This document shows positions 1 to 11,362 of a DNA stretch of 64,000 nt, in pieces. The position numbers and the translations under genes are program-made. Source of the DNA: Muscardinus avellanarius (lineage: Eukaryota > Chordata > Mammalia > Rodentia > Gliridae). The notes beneath the pieces were generated by a model. The model saw only the letters and a program-made list of their open reading frames with translations, did not search any database and was not told where the DNA came from. The stretch lies in NCBI GenBank assembly GCA_963383645.1, contig OY726558.1:179801634-179865633 (forward strand), given 5' to 3'. Position 1 is the stretch's first letter. Every line of letters begins with the position of its first letter.

Positions 1-314
1 TTCTTATTTGTTTACTTGATAATGGTCTGTCTTCCTTCTAGCTAGATTAGAAGCTGTGAAAGAGGAAATAATTCCTGCCTCATCCTCTCTGTTATCGTTA
101 GGTCCAAAATAATGTCTGTCATATTATAAATGCTTAATTTAGTAATATAATATTGAAAACCTATTCTACTATAATCTATGTGAAGGTTGACTTCTAGAAT
201 GGGTCTAACCCAAAATAAGGAGAAATATTTTTTTCTGTGCCAACAGTTTTAAAACAGAAATTGGAAACTGTACCTTCAGTTTTGCTTCTCATGAAACAAA
301 AATTGGCACTTGAT
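1..314. other. Unique AT-rich sequence
   Basis: I see no open reading frame, repeat family or regulatory signal here. It ends at the target-site duplication of the first SINE. Confidence 0.6.
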
Positions 315-514
315 AAAAGAAGTTATATTTAGCTGGGCGTGGTGGCGCACGCTTGTAATCCCCGCGCTTGGGAGGCAGAGACAGGAGGATCGCGCAGGTT
401 CGAAGCCAGCCGCGCGCGCTGGCTTAGGAGACCCTGTTTCCAAATAAAAATGTAAAAATAGGTCTGGGAGTGTAGCCCGGAGATAGAAGGGCTTCCAGGA
501 ACCCCAGTACCACC

Positions 515-545
<31 letters not shown>

Positions 546-556
546 AGTTATATTTA
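315..556 (+). mobile_element. B1-dID SINE, young subfamily, with 17-bp TSD
   Basis: A complete dimeric SINE lies at 332-539. The B1-like left half starts GCTGGGCGTGGTGGCGCACG and carries pol III A-box-like (TGGTGGCGCACG) and B-box-like (GGTTCGAAGCC) sequences. The linker is AAATAAAAATGTAAAAATA-like. The ID-like right half runs from GGTCTGGGAGTGTAGCCCGG to CAGTACCACC and is followed by a long pure poly(A). It is flanked by an exact target-site duplication, AAAAGAAGTTATATTTA, at 315-331 and 540-556, which indicates L1-dependent retroposition. The intact tail, CpG-rich body and perfect duplication make it one of the youngest copies in the window. Confidence 0.95.
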
Positions 557-2310
557 CTTTCTTTTAAAAACTTTCATTTGAATTAAAGTGAATTACCTGA
601 AGCAGCACAACATTTTCAAGATAAAAAATATTTGAAATGTTGGATGAATTTCTCATGTAGGATTAAAACCCCCCAGCTTTATGTGTTTAACACTTTTTGA
701 GCCTGCCAAGTATGGAATGTAGCTCTGTTTATATCCAATCAGATAGTTAATTACCTTTTTATCTGAAAGAGTTGATTAATATCATTTTTCTTTGCTCGGG
801 AATCTTTTTTTTTTTTTTTTTTTTTTTTAGTTTAGACCCTTCAAGTATAAAAATCAAGTCACTCAGTAACTTAATCACAAAATGTTTTACACAGGGTCTT
901 TCCAGATGCTAATTTTTGTGATTATAATCATCAAGAGATAAGAAGTAACAAGAAGAAGAAGTAAAAGAGGAGGAAAAGGAGGAGGAAAGATGAAGTAGAG
1001 ACAGAGAAGGAATAAAATCTCATCTTTAGATTATGTAAAGCCAGAATTATGAAATTTTATCTTGCAGTCTCTCTTTCTATGCTATTCCTGGAATATATGA
1101 GCCTTAAAGCACATTTTAAAAGGTTTTGCTATCTTTCCCTAGACACTGAATTAAGGGCCAGCACAATTTCACATTGCATAAAACTGGCACCCAGGGCTTC
1201 AGATTCTCCTTTTAGTGTCCTTTCTCGTAGTCAGTGTTTCACAGTTCCGGCTCATTCTCTCTCCAGATACTTAGACTACCCTTATTATTGATTCACATTT
1301 CTTCTATTCTCTCACAGAAATGTGCCTTTCTCAATAACTTTTGCCTAATACTAAAATGGAGCCTTAGAGTAAAATTGTTCTAATTACTTTTTTCAAGACT
1401 AGGATAATGGGGGAAAATATGGAAGATTCAAAAATCTTTCCCTACACACACATATCCAGTTTCTTGATTAAAAATAGCAAGGTGGGGGATTTAAATTTTT
1501 GTACAGAATGCTCTAATACAATCCAGGATTGAGTAGAAAATATCCTTTCCCAACACAGAAGTACATTTTCATTTCTTGGAAGACTTGAGAAGTCAAGATG
1601 CTATACAAAAACACTACAGATTCTCCCTGATCCATTCCTAGCAGTCAACAACCACAGAAGCAATTAAGACACTTACAAATAGCAATTTTCTATATTTCTT
1701 CCTAAGAGTCAAACCATACTACACATTTTTATGTGCCCAGTGATTGAGCCTGCCGTGTTTGTCACTCTATTTTGTCACACTGGAATACTCAAATGTATGA
1801 AATACATATTTGCTGCCTTCACTGTGGTGGGTGATTCTTGACCTCAGTGATATTCTTGACCTCAGAAATATTGGATCAATAGAGCCAATATTTGCAGTTT
1901 TACCACATAGTTAAAATGCTCTTGATCTTTTAACAATTCGTGAATTCTTCTTGCAAATAATATTTCAATTAGTACAACTATTGCTATGAAACATCATAGG
2001 GGGTTTCTGAATTTCCAAGAGTTTAGGGTAGGCTTACAAGCAAAATAATAAAATCAGGACATTACATATTAGTGAGTAAGAAAGTGAAAAGAGAAATGGA
2101 CAAAAATGATATATTAAGCTGATATTTGTTAGACCTGTTGCATACACTCACTGAAGTGATTTGACTTTACAGATTAGTCATTTTTTTTCCCGTGATGAAT
2201 TAATTATAAATTGACTCCTAGAGAGTTAAGGTCAAGTGGTCTAATTCTTCTTCCATTTATTTCCTGGTATATAAAAAAGTTGTTGGAAGTAAAGTCTTTT
2301 GTGGTGACAT
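557..2310. other. Unique sequence with small low-complexity tracts
   Basis: No gene is recognised. A T-run sits at about 805-828 and a purine tract rich in AAG and AGG at about 945-995. The 80-codon reading frame at 1049-1291 is short, has no homology I recognise and no splice context, so I do not call it a gene. Confidence 0.6.
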
Positions 2311-2446
2311 TTTGTTTGTTTGTTTTTGTTTTTAGTACTTGTGATTAAACCCAGGGAAATTCTACCTCTGAGCTACACCCTGAGTCCTTTTTAACTTTTA
2401 TTTTGAAATAAGGTATCCTTAGATTACAGGCATGGACCATTATGTC
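2311..2446 (-). mobile_element. B1-dID SINE, minus strand, internally deleted
   Basis: A T/G-rich tail is followed by an ID-like part (AGTACTTGTGATTAAACCCAGGG, split here only by divergence) through GAGCTACACCCTGAGTCC. A short B1 remnant follows (TTTTGAAATAAGG, GATTACAGGCATGGACCA). Roughly half of the B1 portion is missing, so it is an old, internally deleted copy. Confidence 0.8.
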
Positions 2447-2895
2447 CAGTTGGAAATAGTTTCAAGAATAAATTTGTTAAGATTAGACCCACATCCTGAC
2501 ACAGCACTTGTCCTGCTATGCTAGTTTTCAGAGAGAATTTGCTAATCTTGATTCTCTGGTGGGGACAGCCAATGATCCCATAGTGCTCAGATGAGACACA
2601 TACCACACCCTCAGGTCTAGAAAGTTTAAACTGGCCTCTTTCCTCATGCAAATGAGGAAGATGATACCTAGAAACATGTTGTAAATCCTTTATCTTTTTC
2701 TAGAATATAAATGAGTAGAAGTAAAAAATGAAAAAAATTAATATAAAGGAAATATATAGTGAGCAACTAACTTTAGTTCAAAGAAGCTTACTGTAATCAC
2801 TAAAATGGCTGTTCAATATTGCTAAAATTATGGATGAAATTACACATATTTAATTGGCAAAATAGTTAAGTATGACTAATATTAAGAAAGGCATT
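2447..2895. other. Unique AT-rich sequence
   Basis: Nothing recognisable apart from a short minus-strand reading frame without coding character. Confidence 0.5.
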
Positions 2896-3209
2896 AAGAA
2901 ATTAGCTAAGCCCTTAAAGCACATGAGGTACTTATTCATAATGTAGTCAACTACTAAGCCAAGCATGGGAGGGAGTGACAGGGAGAGAGGGGGGTGAGGA
3001 CTTGCGGGGGACTGGCTGAGTGATGTGTGCATTTATGTCTACACAAGGTATTTTTTACTCCATTATGATGTATAAATACAATGCGCTAATAAAACATTTT
3101 TTAAAAATAAACCCTAATGTACCTATAGTTTGATAGCCTAATGAACCAGAGTCCTATAGGTATCTAATAGCAACCAAAAAAACAAACAGAAAAGAAATTA
3201 GCTAAGCCC
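2896..3209 (+). mobile_element. L1 3'UTR fragment with 3' extension and second A-tail, 18-bp TSD
   Basis: A 5'-truncated L1 3' end (about 2914-3110) shows the same 3'UTR landmarks as other copies in this window: ACTTATTCATAATG, a G-rich purine stretch, GACTGGCTGAGTGATGTGTG, CCATTATGATGTATAAATAC and an AATAAAA-containing end. It continues into about 65 bp of non-L1 sequence (3111-3175) and then a second A-rich tail (from 3176). The whole unit is bounded by an exact duplication AAGAAATTAGCTAAGCCC at 2896-2913 and 3192-3209. The duplication encloses both tails, which is the arrangement expected of L1 3' transduction. I see no canonical AATAAA just before the second tail. Confidence 0.85.
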
Positions 3210-3390
3210 AATGTACCATCTCACCTACATAACAGGAAAAACAAAACTCACCATTGTTAGAGGATGGCCCTGGACATATTTCAATAATGCCACAGAGATA
3301 ACCTTGAACTTCATAAAACCAAACTCAGGTAGAACCATATTTCAATTCCCTTAGACACAGTTTTTAAAACAGGTATTTTTCTTTCTAATT

Positions 3391-3598
3391 TTTTTTCAGT
3401 ACTGGGATGAAACCAGGGGCATTCTACCTCCAAGCTACACACCAATCATAATTTTTTAGTCCTTTTGTTTTTTGAAACAGGATCTCACTAAGTTGCAAAG
3501 GACCTTGCTAAGTAGCTGAGACTACCCATGAACCAGGATCCTCTGGTCTCCGCATCCCAAATTCTGGAATTACAAGTGTGCACCACCATGCCCAGCTT
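3391..3598 (-). mobile_element. B1-dID SINE, minus strand, older subfamily
   Basis: It reads T-run, CAGTACTGGGATGAAACCAG, GCATTCTACCTCCAAGC, then GAAACAGGATCTCACTAAG and GTGTGCACCACCATGCCCAGC, the full reverse complement of an old-type dimer. It keeps the TAAGTAGCTGAG segment that the young subfamily lacks. Confidence 0.9.
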
Positions 3599-4010
3599 CT
3601 TCCTAATTTATTAACACTGAACATTCAGTGTAGTTGATCATTCTAAACTCATAATAAGATACTTCTTCTGCCTAAATTTTGAAATAAATGAAGTCAGTGA
3701 AGTCAAGTAGGATTTTGTTTCTTCTGTTTCCTTCCAATCTCTGTCTTTCAGGTGTATTCTTATTGCCAAATAATCTCTATTACCATTGACAGCGTTTAAA
3801 TTAAAATATCTATGACAATAATTGCATAGCATGCGCTCAAACTTACTTTATCATCAAAAACACTGAGGAAGGGTTCACCAAGTGCTGTGTGCATATGTGT
3901 CTCTATATATAACATTTCATATATATATATATATATATATATTTAGCAAATTTTGCTATATATAACATTTCATATATATATTTTTAGCAAAATTAAAGTA
4001 ATAAGTGATT
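3599..4010. repeat. Unique sequence with (AT)n and a local tandem duplication
   Basis: An (AT)n run lies at about 3919-3942. A unit of the form CTATATATAACATTTCAT-(AT)n-TTTAGCAAA occurs twice in tandem, at about 3903-3950 and 3956-3990, differing mainly in AT-repeat length. The remainder is unremarkable. Confidence 0.7.
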
Positions 4011-4520
4011 GCTACACATTTTTTAATTTTATTTTATTTTTATATGTACCATATTGAAAATGGCATGCATTCAGACTGTGGTTGGTGCCCACTTCCCCTT
4101 CCCCCTCCTAACAATGAGTGTCCAGGTTAACCATGCTATATTCATACTTTTATACATATTCAGATATAGCTCCTCCATTAATCAACCTCAGCCTTCTTTG
4201 TCTCCTACTCTTCCATTTCAGTTTTGCTGAGGATTCCTCTCCATTATCTGGAGCCCCTCTGGTATTCCTAATACTAGCTGGTTTGGGCATATTAGAGAAA
4301 ACAAATGTCTCTTCTCTTTCTGTGCTTGGCTGATCCCACTTAACATAATGTTCTTCAGGTATTTCCATTTTCTTGCGAATGACATGATTTTGTTCTTTAT
4401 TGCTGAGTAGAATTCCATTGTGTGTATTTCCCATAATTTTGCAATCCATTCATCTGTTGATGGAGACCTGGGTTCATTCCATATTTTGGCTATTACAAAT
4501 TGTGCTGCTACCCATTTTTA
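4011..4520 (-). mobile_element. L1 3' end, minus strand, 5'-truncated
   Basis: Read on the minus strand, 4510 to about 4021 gives the L1 ORF2 C-terminal region followed by the 3'UTR. Recognisable parts include ATAGCCAAAATATGGAATGA, CATCAACAGATGAATGG, ATGGAATTCTACTCAGCAAT, AACATTATGTTAAGTGGGAT and CCTCAGCAAAAC. The T-rich block at 4021-4045 is the A-tail. A slightly diverged duplication (GCTACaCATTTTT / GCTACcCATTTTT) at about 4011 and 4507 marks the ends. Reading frames here are broken ORF2 and do not encode an active protein. Confidence 0.88.
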
Positions 4521-5596
4521 AAGAGCAAACATAACCAATTTCTTTACAAACAAAATTCAAATTTTCTTATTAAAATGGACTTTAAAGGACTTGAATCCAG
4601 TAGCTATCCACTCTTTGCAGTTGATTGTTTTACAGGCAAAATTTCTTTATCAGGCAGTAGGAGATTAACTGGTCTATGCAAGCTGAAAATGGGATTTTGA
4701 ATTGTAAATGGCAATCACAGTTATAAAACAAACTTGGGAGAATGTGAAATTCAGGACAAATACAGTTCAGAAAACAATATTGGTAATACCAGGACCAAAC
4801 ATGTGCTTACTTTTAATTTCTAAGTTTTGCACATGAACAGAGCTCTGACAAAAGTAAATACTCCAACAAGTAAAATGCTTAAGGTAACAAGTAATAACTT
4901 TTGGGTGGGATCAGTATTTAAAATCATATTGATCCAACAATGAAAAGCTTGCTATTATTTCATATGAGATATCATTATAAGAAAGGGAACTCATATATTG
5001 ACTTTGGCATATTTTGACTTGGTCTGTCCAAATCACTCTGATTTAGAAGGTGTCTCTATTTAAGATTTCCAAAAAAGAATGCTTGTCAAATTAAAAAGCA
5101 AACATGTATCTCATTAGCTCCTAGCAAATGTCAAATCCATTTACACATTTAGAGAGTTAATTATGTGTTTCTGGATGTTTTCTTAGAAGCTACTATTTTC
5201 TAAACTAATTTTAGAACAATTACAAAGGATTTTATTTTTTAATTTTGTGAATTATGAAAATTCAAATTTTTAAATAATTTTAGTGATCACCAATCTGATA
5301 ATTGTAGAAATAATTACATGAAATCATACTATGCATTTATGAATATATGAAGAAAAATATATAATAATACTGTAAATGTTATATACTTTACATACTCTAT
5401 GTTCTAAAATATTTATACTAATATATACTCTATGCATATTAGATACTATACTATGAGTTCTGTATATATATGTATATATATACATATATATATTTGTTAC
5501 ATTTTTATGATATTTTGAAGATAGCCACAATAGGATTTCATGTAAACTTGCTTCTTCTGAGATTTCTGATGAGTAATGTGAAAAGTTATATTTAAA
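4521..5596. other. Unique AT-rich sequence
   Basis: No gene is recognised. A self-complementary TA-rich stretch occurs at about 5462-5494. Short reading frames at 4500-4700 and 5324-5530 are chance products of AT-rich sequence. Confidence 0.55.
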
Positions 5597-5599
5597 ATA

Positions 5600-5644
<45 letters not shown>

Positions 5645-5858
5645 TACTATTTGCAGTACTGGGAATGGAACCCAGGGGCATTTTGCCTTTGTGTGACACC
5701 TGCAGCCCTATTTTTTTATTCCTTATTTTGAAACAGGATTTCACTGAGCTTCAAAGGGACTCACTAAGTAGCTGAGGCTGTCTGGGAACCTAGATCCTCC
5801 TGCCTCAGCCTTCCAAATGCTGAGATTACAAGCATGAACCACCATACCCCTCTTGTAA
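5597..5858 (-). mobile_element. (ATT)n and B1-dID SINE, minus strand
   Basis: A (ATT)n microsatellite at about 5600-5644 lies where the SINE's A-tail would be, followed by GCAGTACTGGGAATGGAACC, GAAACAGGATTTCACTGAG, GTAGCTGAGGCTGTCTGGG and CATGAACCACCATACCC. The microsatellite probably grew from the decayed A-tail. It is old type. Confidence 0.88.
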
Positions 5859-5868
5859 AAAATTACTT

Positions 5869-6857
5869 AAAAGTGAGTTATTTTGACTATTACGAATTGT
5901 GCTGCTATGAAATGGGTATTCACATATTGCTGTAGTTCTCTGAATTCAAACTCTTTGGAAAGATACCCAGGAGTGGTATAGCTGGATCATATGATGGATC
6001 CATTCCCAGTGTTCTAAGAAATCTCCACACTGATCTCCATAGTGGCTGAACTAGTTTGTACTTCCACCAACAGTGTAAAAGAGTTCCTCTTTCCCCAGAT
6101 CCTCACTAGCATTTGTTGTTATTTGACTTTTTTATGCTTGCCACTCTGGATTGGGATAAGATGGAATCTCATCATAGTTTTTAATTGCATCTCCCTGATG
6201 ATTAATGATGTTGAACTTTTTTCATGTATCTATTGGCCATTTATATCTCTTCTTTTATGAAGTGTCTATTCAATGCAGTTGCACATTTCTTGATTGGGTT
6301 GTTTTGCTAGTGTAGAGTCTTTTAAGCTCTTTGTATATTCTGGATAGTAACCAAAATATGGAACCAACCTAGGTATCCATCAACAGATGAAAGGATTGCA
6401 AAATTATGGGAAGTACACACAATGGAATTCTACTCAGCAATAAAGAAGAACAAAATCATGTCATTCCCAAGAAGATGGAAAGACCTGGAGAACATTATGT
6501 TAAGTGAGATCAGTCAAGCATAGAAAGAGAAGGAACATTTGTTTTCTCTAATATGCCCAAACTAGGGAGTATTAAGGATACCAGAGGTACTCCATATAAT
6601 GGAGGGGAAACCTCAGCAAAGCTAGAAAGGAAGAAGAATAAAAGAATAGGTGAGGAAGAAGGCTGAGGTTGATTAATGGAGGAGCTACAATCGAATATGT
6701 GTAATAGTGTGAATGTACCATGGTCAACCTGGACACTTATTGTTGGAAGGGAAGGAAGGGAAAACAGGAAGGGGAGGGCACCAAGCACTATGTGAATGTA
6801 TGCCATTTTCAATATAATTCACATAAAAATAAAAAATAAAACAAAAATTGAGTTATT
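5869..6857 (+). mobile_element. L1 insertion with 5' inversion (twin priming)
   Basis: From 5883 to about 6350 the sequence is L1 ORF2 in reverse orientation, recognisable by its collinearity with the mammalian ORF2 C-terminal region (AGATACCCAGGAGTGGTATA, TAGTGGCTGAACTAGTTTGT, CTTCCACCAACAGTGT). From about 6350 to 6843 it switches to forward L1: the ORF2 end (CCAAAATATGGAACCAACCT, ATGGAATTCTACTCAGCAAT) and the 3'UTR ending in an A-rich tail. The two parts were contiguous in the parental element, with little or nothing lost at the switch. Both outer ends carry a 14-bp duplication with one mismatch (AAAAGTGAGTTATT at 5869-5882, AAAATTGAGTTATT at 6844-6857). The reading frames are dead ORF2 remnants. 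Confidence 0.92.
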
Positions 6858-7679
6858 GCCCCATAATCTTTGCCCCACAATCTCTATTATATACACTCAT
6901 AAAAGTAAACAATTTGTATATCATAATAACTATTTTCCCAATCCACTTCATAAAAATAATAATTATCCCCATATTTTTCTAAGGGGTTTTCTTAAGATGA
7001 GACTGAAAATGTACAAAGGCTTAAATAAGACTAAATTTTATTTCACACATACTAAACATGTTAAAAACCAAAGAATCTGAAATAGTGAGGCACCTTTATT
7101 CTATTTGTTTGTTTGTTTTCATCCAATTTTATGTTCCACCATTCTCATGGAAGTTCTCTTTCTTTATTAATGTGGTTTATTCTTTATCTCCATTGCCTCA
7201 ATGTTTCAGTCTGCAAGAAAGACAAAAATGAGAAAGACAAGAATCAAATATTTTCTTTAAAACAAATGCAGCCTTCATTTCTGTTCATAGTTCATTGGTG
7301 AAAACTTATTACAGAGCCACATATAACAATATAGATGAGGTCAAAAGAAGTTCACAGTTGTGGAGCCATGTGTCCGGAAAGAAGAAAATAGACAACTTGC
7401 AGACTTCCAGATTCTACCTGTGTCCACCAAATAATAGTGCATGCTTTTCTTCCAACAAATTTATCTCCACTATCTCCCCAAAGGACAAAAGCTAAGTATT
7501 GCTACTTTTTCCTCAAAGCTCAGAATAAGCATAGTTCTCCATGAGGTTTAGTACACTGAACCTAAAACCTGGTAATCTACAACCTAATAGAAAATGATCT
7601 GTCTTTTATATCCACACTCATCTTATCCAGACATATTCAGGTAATGTTCCAACATTTACAGAGGCAAAAGCAATATTTA
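6858..7679. other. Unique AT-rich sequence
   Basis: Three short plus-strand reading frames (62-94 codons) fall here or overlap the L1 tail. None has recognisable homology or coding bias, and I see no repeat family. Confidence 0.5.
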
Positions 7680-7850
7680 TCATATGGCCTGAAAGTTTGT
7701 GTCATCCAGATGTGCAAAGATTATAATATAATCACCAAGGTGATGGTATTAAAAGGTGAGGTATTTGGGAGGTGACTAGGTTGTGAGTGGAGAGCTCTCA
7801 TGAATGGAATCAGTGTCCTTATAGGACTGAGGGAGTTTAATACATTTCCT
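7680..7850 (+). mobile_element. MLT1-type MaLR LTR fragment
   Basis: The stretch contains CCAAGGTGATGGTATTA, GAGGTATTTGGGAGGTGACTAGG and CTCTCATGAATGGAATCAGTGTCCTTATA (quoted in parts), which follow the order of the ancient mammalian MLT1 LTR. Both ends are missing. This is an old, inactive fossil of an endogenous LTR element. Confidence 0.7.
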
Positions 7851-8758
7851 AAATCATTCCCACAGTCTTATTATTCTTTCTTATGTATTTAAACATTTAA
7901 CAATGATATCTTATACTTTTATTTATGCTGTCTTTTAATTCACCAAAGAATCAGTTTCTCTCTTAATATGAATTTTTTGTCCTTATTTTTCTAATGTCTA
8001 TATATGCTTGGCTGTCTCTTTTTCTTGCCTATGTTCTATGGTCAATATTTTTCTTCAAAACATTACTCCACATTTCAAGCTGTCTGTATAATCTCTCAAC
8101 ATATTACCTACACTTTTCCTCCTATTGTCAGTTTACACCATCCACTATCATTAAATAAAATTTTATGCCATTACTATGGTGTGTTCATGGTTTTGCATAT
8201 AATCTATTTTATATGATGTATTTTGGCAATATTTCACACATTTCAAAAAGACAATCCATACAAACTGATATGAAGATTCTATTTTTGATAAAATTTTGTA
8301 TCATTTAGAGATTTATAATATAGTTTAAACAAAGTTTTTGTCCCTAGTTAGTCCCCTTTTCTGAAGTTATCATCATAAAATGTATTGGAATAACAGTATA
8401 TGTCTGACATAACTCTGGAAACCTGCTATGTTGAGTTATAAACTCTGCTTCCTCTCATCTACATTTTCTATGAGTAATTTCATTTAGAGAAAATACTTTC
8501 TAAGAAATCTCAAAAGTGATGATGATAACTTTGAAATGACACCAGTACAAACCTCAAGATAAGTAGACTCAGTTTCCTTTGTTTATCCAATATTAGTGTT
8601 CACAACCGCAATGCATAAGTTTTACAATAACATACTTTTTGAAGTGATGAGGATAGTAAAAGGAAATTAAGCCAAAATAAAATATATTACATCGCCTCCA
8701 TAGTCTATCATAAAATACACACAAATAGACTACTTAAGTTTTGTATGTAATCTGATTT
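7851..8758. other. Unique AT-rich sequence
   Basis: No repeat family or gene recognised. The 70-codon frame at 8004-8216 has no supporting context. Confidence 0.5.
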
Positions 8759-8973
8759 CTTTTTTTTTTTTTTTTTCGGTATAGGGGATGGAACTCAGGG
8801 GCGTTCTACCTCTGAGCTACACCCCCAGCCCTAATTTTCATTCTTTATTTTGAAGCGGGGTCTCACTGAGTTGCAAAGGATCTCACCTAGTAGCTGAAGT
8901 TGTCTGCAAACTGTGATCCTCCTGTGGTAGCCTTCCAAACACAGGGATTACTAACATGTGCCACCATAACTGG
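8759..8973 (-). mobile_element. B1-dID SINE, minus strand, older subfamily
   Basis: A T-run is followed by CGGTATAGGGGATGGAACTC, CTCTGAGCTACACCCCCAGC, TTTTGAAGCGGGGTCTCACT, GTAGCTGAAGTTGTCTGC and GTGCCACCATAACTGG. It is full length but diverged. Confidence 0.92.
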
Positions 8974-10288
8974 TTTATATTCTCTGTTTTCAAGCTCAGA
9001 AATTGCTTTTTGTAATTTTTCCACCTTCTTTCAATTCATTCATCATCTCCTAAGTGAATTTTCTTTTAACTCCAAGTGAATTCATTTTTCAACTTATTAA
9101 CTTTTTGGTTATTTCAGTGACTATATTGTAATATACGGAATTATCATTCTTTATATGCCTGGGTTTTGTGTCTTTTTCACAGCTTTTAGCTTATTTTCAC
9201 TTTGTATTCTTTATTTATGCTTAAGGCATATTTTAAACTATACCATTATCTCTAGCTCCTTGACAGTTACTTAATATATATTATCAAAGTTATTTTCTGT
9301 TCCATTGGAGAGATCTAGAATTCAAATAAAATTCTCTACAAAATACTTTCATGCTTTGTAATTTAAATGTGTCGCTGTATTCAAATCACTTTCTAAAATT
9401 GTGTCTGACCTATGATTTCTAGACAATATTAGTGATTTAAACATAGACCTATATTATTTGCATCCTCATTCTTTATTTTATATTCAAAACACTGGAGTAA
9501 AAATGTACAGTCTTATTTCCAAGTTAACTTTAATATCTTATTTGCAAAGTGTTTTGTTTCTGTTTTCATTTTTATTCATAACTGGATGAAGAATTTTATC
9601 AGCTATTTCGATGCAAAAACTGATATTATCTCATTATTTGTTAAAAATGTATAGGCACACAGTTAAATTTCCAATATTAAAGTTCTTTTCTACTGCTGGA
9701 ACAAAACAAATTTAAATGTGATATATGTGATATACATGAAATGCAGGTCTTAATTTGGTTATAGTAATGATATACTCACACTTTCTGTATATTTTAGCAT
9801 TAATATATTTGCCCCACAATTTTATTTTATTGTACCATTTTGCAGGCCTTATCATTAAAAATTACTCGGGTCTCAAAATTTATCTTCCTCTTCTTCTATT
9901 CCATGAACAATTTACATAAAATGAGGATTGTCTGTCCCTTAAAAGTTATGTTCAAAGCATCTCCAATAGTATATTACAATATTTTATTTTCTAAAATTTT
10001 AACGGAAGGTTACTTGGCCATTGATACAAGTAATGTTTGTAGATTTGCTTCATATTAATATATTTCTAAAAATAATTCATATTATAGTTTTCCAAATATA
10101 TTTCTATTAATTTTTTCAGGTTTTAAGATTTTTTTTAAAAGTTCTATCTTTCAAAAGCTAATATTGCTTCTTTCTGCTTTTTTGTTTTTTCATAGTTTGC
10201 CTTGATGTGTCCTCTTACATTTTTAGTCCTTTTAGTAATCAGATTTTAGTTGTGTTCATTGTTTGTATAGTTCCCTCTCCCAGAGTTT
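8974..10288. other. Unique AT-rich sequence
   Basis: About 1.3 kb without recognisable repeats, genes or structured RNA. Short frames are AT-driven. Confidence 0.5.
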
Positions 10289-10552
10289 GCTATTTCTGTT
10301 TGTTTGTTTGTTTGTTTGTTTGTTTGTTTGTTTGTTTGCGGTACTGGGGATGAAACCCAGGGTCATTCTATCTCCAAGTTACACCCCCAGCCCTATTTTT
10401 TATTATTTTTTTATTTTGAAACAGGGTCTCACTGAGTTGCAAAAGGCCTCACTGAGTAGCTGAGGCTGTCCGTGCACCTGGATTCTCCTGTCTCAACCTC
10501 CCAAATGCTGGGATTACAAGCATGCACCACTACGCCTGGCTATTCCTGTTTA
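10289..10552 (-). mobile_element. B1-dID SINE with expanded (TTTG)n tail
   Basis: The minus-strand dimer body runs about 10339-10540 and is preceded by (TTTG)n at about 10298-10338, grown from the tail. Flanking duplications GCTATTTCTGTTT and GCTATTCCTGTTT (one mismatch) lie at 10289 and 10539. It is old type, with the GTAGCTGAGGCTGTCC segment. Confidence 0.92.
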
Positions 10553-11096
10553 TTAATGTATGGTCTTTATCACTTTCTATCTCTTAGTTCTCTGTTTGCT
10601 CTGTACATTTTTTCTAGTTACTTAAAATTTAAACTAGCCTAAGTTTATTTTTTATTTTTCTTTAATGGCTACTCATACATCTAACACTGTAATTTTCTTT
10701 CAGTCAGTATTTTGATCATAAGTATTATAGGAACATATGTAATGAAGTATCTCATATTCAATTGTATTTAATTATGAAAGCTGAGAAATCCCAACATCTG
10801 CAGTCGGCAAGCTAGAAACCCAGGAGAGAGAAAAAAACTTCAATCAAAGCCCTAAGAACCAAGAAAACTGATATTTTCAGTTCCAGTCAGTCCTCTTCTT
10901 AAGGAAAGGACCAGGATAGCTGTCAATGTAAGTTCTTTTCTGAGTTCAAGACTGAAGGCAAAAAAACAGTACTTTTATTTCTCTCATTATCTTTGTTGGC
11001 TGAATATTTTCTGAATGCCTTATTGTAAATTTCATCTTTGGTTTTGTCCAATTAAGAACTCCCTATGTTTTGGATTGTTTAATTTTACTTTCTATT
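10553..11096. other. Unique sequence
   Basis: No confident call. The stretch at about 10795-10910 (CGGCAAGCTAGAAACCCAGG and following) resembles an old interspersed mammalian repeat, but I cannot name the family. Confidence 0.4.
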
Positions 11097-11200
11097 ATCC
11101 TCCTCCTCCTCCTCCTCCTCCTCCTTCTTCTTCCTCTTCTTTCTTCTTCTTCTTTCTTCTCCTTCTCCTTCTCCTTCTTCTTTTTCTTTTCTTTTTTTTT
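11097..11200 (+). repeat. (TCC)n/(TTC)n polypyrimidine tract
   Basis: Almost uninterrupted pyrimidine on the plus strand, moving from TCC repeats to TTC and TTTTC repeats and merging with the T-tail of the next SINE. Long serine/leucine/phenylalanine and arginine/lysine frames on both strands come only from this repeat. Confidence 0.92.
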
Positions 11201-11307
11201 TTTTGGTGTTACTGGGTATGGAACCCAGGGGCCTTCTACCTCCAGGCTACACCTCCACCACTCTATTTTATATTTTATTTGGAAGCAGAGTCTCACTAAG
11301 TTGCTAT
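11201..11307 (-). mobile_element. B1-dID SINE, minus strand, truncated in the B1 half
   Basis: The ID-like half and linker are present (GTTACTGGGTATGGAACCCA, CTACACCTCCACCACTC, TTTGGAAGCAGAGTCTCACT). The sequence then leaves the SINE after AAGTTGCT, so most of the B1 half is absent. The TTTATATTTTATTTGGAA linker resembles the intermediate-type copy near 62.6 kb. Confidence 0.85.
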
Positions 11308-11362
11308 ATTTATTAGACTAATGATAACTGAGGATTCAGATATTTAAAAATTATTTATTGTA

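Noticed and set aside
5462..5494. Perfect-looking TA palindrome
   Set aside because: Alternating TATA/TACA sequence is self-complementary by composition, so there is no evidence of a specific structure.
11015..11321. Overlapping frames rich in serine/leucine/phenylalanine or arginine/lysine
   Set aside because: They are direct translations of the (TCC)n/(TTC)n tract.
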